In this document: positions 62,378-64,000 of the stretch, piece after piece
Layout of the letters: the number at the start of each line of letters is the position of its first letter
Numbering within the stretch: position 1 is the first letter of the stretch
Source: Ignavibacteriaceae bacterium
GTDB taxonomy: Bacteria; Bacteroidota; Ignavibacteria; Ignavibacteriales; Ignavibacteriaceae
Length of the DNA: 64,000 nucleotides
Assembly: GCA_013388545.1 (NCBI GenBank)
Contig: JACAFB010000047.1
Coordinates: forward strand, 118,704 to 182,703
Reading direction: 5' to 3'
Made by a program: the position numbers and the translations under genes
The notes under the pieces: generated by a model
What the model saw: the letters and a program-made list of their open reading frames with translations, nothing else
The model's database searches: none
Told to the model about the DNA's origin: nothing

Positions 62378-62851
62378 ATGAAAAATCAACAAGCAAGGGA
62401 TATCTTTCGTAATTACCTTAAAAACGGAAAGAACAGGATAACCCCCGAAAGATTCGAAGTTTTGGAATCAGCACTTGAGTATGAAGGACATTTTGGCGCT
62501 GATGATTTGTACATATTAATGAAAAATAAAAAGTCCAGGGTTTCAAGAGCAACTGTTTATAATACACTTGAACTTCTCTCACAGTGTGATCTTTTAAGCA
62601 AAAGAAATTTTGGTGATAACCTCACCCGGTATGAAATAAATTATAAAAAACAAACGCACGATCACCTTATTTGCGTTGATTGCGGACGAATTGTTGAATT
62701 TACTGAAACTATAATGAAAAAACTTCCGGAAGAAATCTGTGATAGTTTAGGATTTAATTTTGAAAGTTATTCTTTTAATATTTTTGGCAGATGCAAGGAA
62801 CCGAGAACCTGCAAAGCCGGCTCATCAAAAGAAAATAAAATCAACAAATAA
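62378..62851 (+). CDS. Fur-family transcriptional regulator
   Basis: A 157-residue winged-helix metalloregulator. It has the DNA-binding helix RVSRATVYNTLELLSQCDLL, the metal-site HDHLICVDCGRIVEF, and CKEPRTC near the C-terminus, giving a CXXC pair and a second Cys pair for structural zinc. Directly after feoAB, it probably senses iron and controls that operon. Zur or PerR identity cannot be excluded. Confidence 0.88.
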   Translation: MKNQQARDIFRNYLKNGKNRITPERFEVLESALEYEGHFGADDLYILMKNKKSRVSRATVYNTLELLSQCDLLSKRNFGDNLTRYEINYKKQTHDHLICVDCGRIVEFTETIMKKLPEEICDSLGFNFESYSFNIFGRCKEPRTCKAGSSKENKINK

Positions 62852-62869
62852 ACTGTTTGAAAAACATTA

Positions 62870-63586
62870 ATGCTTAAATCTGAATATCCATTAAAATGGC
62901 GAAAAGACGACTTTGAGATAAAGATCTTCTGCTCAATTCCAAACATAGCCACAGGAATTCTGCTCAAAGCAGGCAATGCCAACCTTGTGATTGATCCGGG
63001 CGATGGAATTCTCAGAGACCTGAAAGATGAAATAGGAACTGAGAAAATCCTGTCAATTTCAGATGTATTTATTTCTCACGGTCATCACGATCACCTTGGG
63101 GGCGTATGGTCATTGCTTACCTATTTAAGGGTGATGGGAAAAAAGAATCATTTGTCAATTTTTTTCCCAAAAGGCTGTGTGGAAATAAAAAGCATTTATC
63201 AAGCATTCACTAAAGTTTACTCGAAGTCTTTGCCATATAAAATCAGGCTTAAAGAAATTGAAAACTATAATGTATTTAGCAGCGGTAAAGTAAAAATTAA
63301 ACCTTTCCCTGTTATTCATAAAGAATTTCTTGCTGCTAAAAAAATTATTCGCAAGGTACCAGCAATAGGATTTAAATTTATTTATAAGAATAAAGTCATT
63401 TGCTATGGCGGCGATACAGCTTATTGCGAGGAATTAGTCAAAAATGCCAGAGGTTCCGATCTCGCAATAATTGAAGCTGGACACTTCAATGAAAAGTCGG
63501 ACGATATGATGCATATGACTATCGATGAAGCAGTTAAAGTTGGTTCTTTGGCTAAAGATTTTTTCCTTGTTCATGTACCAGAATAA
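62870..63586 (+). CDS. Metallo-beta-lactamase-fold hydrolase
   Basis: A 238-residue cytosolic hydrolase. The first metal motif is SHGHHDHLGG (HxHxDH), the second His follows VIHKEF, and YGGDTAYCEEL and EAGHF complete the two-metal site. The pattern resembles the RNase Z / arylsulfatase-like branch, but the substrate is open. It begins 18 bp after the fur-like gene and may share its transcript. Confidence 0.87.
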   Translation: MLKSEYPLKWRKDDFEIKIFCSIPNIATGILLKAGNANLVIDPGDGILRDLKDEIGTEKILSISDVFISHGHHDHLGGVWSLLTYLRVMGKKNHLSIFFPKGCVEIKSIYQAFTKVYSKSLPYKIRLKEIENYNVFSSGKVKIKPFPVIHKEFLAAKKIIRKVPAIGFKFIYKNKVICYGGDTAYCEELVKNARGSDLAIIEAGHFNEKSDDMMHMTIDEAVKVGSLAKDFFLVHVPE

Positions 63587-63617
63587 AAACTAATAATTAC
63601 TAATCACAAATACTTGT

Positions 63618-64000
63618 ATGATAAAAACATCAATTTCATTAATAATGACAATACAGATTTTGTTCATTCAGAACATAATTGCTCAATCAGAATTTTACAG
63701 CATTGAGGGAGAAAAGCATTTTCGTAATATAAGAATGTTAACAGCTGGAGGTGAAAATGCTGAAGCTTATCTTTCCTTTAAAGAAGATAAGCTGACTTTC
63801 CAGGCAACTATTGATGATCTGAAATGTGATCAGATATTTACTATGAATTTAGATGGCTCAGAAAAAAAATTAGTTTCTAACGGATTAGGCAGAACCACAT
63901 GCTCATATTTTATGCCGGATGATAACCAAATAATTTATGCTTCAACTCACCATTATGACGAGCAGTGCCCTCCCCCGCCAGACAAATCGAGGGGCTATGT
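63618..64000 (+). CDS. Secreted beta-propeller-like (TolB/PD40) protein, partial
   Basis: The frame starts at ATG 63618 and is open to the window edge (127 codons). A signal peptide (ending NIIAQS) is followed by text typical of PD40/WD40-like repeats: IRMLTAGGENAEAYLSFKED, then DQIFTMNLDGSEKKLVSNG, then YFMPDDNQIIYASTHH. The full protein is probably a large periplasmic propeller that continues beyond the window. Confidence 0.75.
   Translation, partial: MIKTSISLIMTIQILFIQNIIAQSEFYSIEGEKHFRNIRMLTAGGENAEAYLSFKEDKLTFQATIDDLKCDQIFTMNLDGSEKKLVSNGLGRTTCSYFMPDDNQIIYASTHHYDEQCPPPPDKSRGY

Overview
This window is an AT-rich bacterial chromosome segment, densely packed with genes. It most likely comes from the Ignavibacteria/Chlorobi side of the Bacteroidetes-Chlorobi group. 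The grounds are a secreted nuclease with a type IX secretion (Por) C-terminal tail, an unusual membrane pyrophosphatase, many multihaem cytochromes, weak or absent Shine-Dalgarno sites on many genes, and several TTG/GTG starts. The assignment is inferred from gene content; no 16S gene is present. There are no insertion sequences, phage genes or CRISPR arrays.

Layout. 1-3.5 kb: the edge of a large secreted protein, then a two-gene NfnAB-type transhydrogenase. 3.8-10.2 kb: a dicarboxylate symporter, a membrane pyrophosphatase, two serine tRNAs in opposite orientation around a ZIP metal transporter, and an M24 aminopeptidase. 10.3-15.6 kb: a minus-strand operon with a tetrahaem cytochrome, an outer-membrane beta-barrel, a 14-haem cytochrome and two multihaem lipoproteins, which looks like a porin-cytochrome electron conduit. 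15.7-24.4 kb: a T9SS-exported endonuclease, a secreted small protein with a SET methyltransferase, TypA, ClpS, EtfBA with a bifunctional nuclease, and a DUF2851 protein.

24.7-36.3 kb is a long minus-strand run, read pyrG - TPR protein - purN - purH - mreB - mreC - mreD - mrdA - rodA - pyrF. It joins nucleotide synthesis to the rod-shape cell-wall machinery. 36.5-41.9 kb holds plus-strand genes: SRPBCC protein, Sel1-repeat protein, aminotransferase, PP2C-type phosphatase and CDF transporter. 41.9-54.6 kb is minus strand: MFS carrier, NusB, DUF218 protein, TonB, VanZ, NAD(P)HX repair enzyme, the membrane arm of complex I (nuoJKLMN) and asnS.

54.8-64 kb is the most accessory-looking part. It holds a cupin, a YHS-domain gene interrupted by an in-frame TGA, a LolA-like protein, a two-gene unit encoding an apparently inactive SNF2-helicase/Mrr-nuclease-like fusion plus an unrecognised partner, then feoA-feoB-fur, a metallo-beta-lactamase-fold hydrolase and the start of a beta-propeller-like secreted protein.

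The leads most worth following are the porin-cytochrome operon (33 predicted haem sites in four proteins), the degenerate SNF2-Mrr fusion with its partner, and the TGA-interrupted YHS gene. All functions are read from sequence motifs without database searches.
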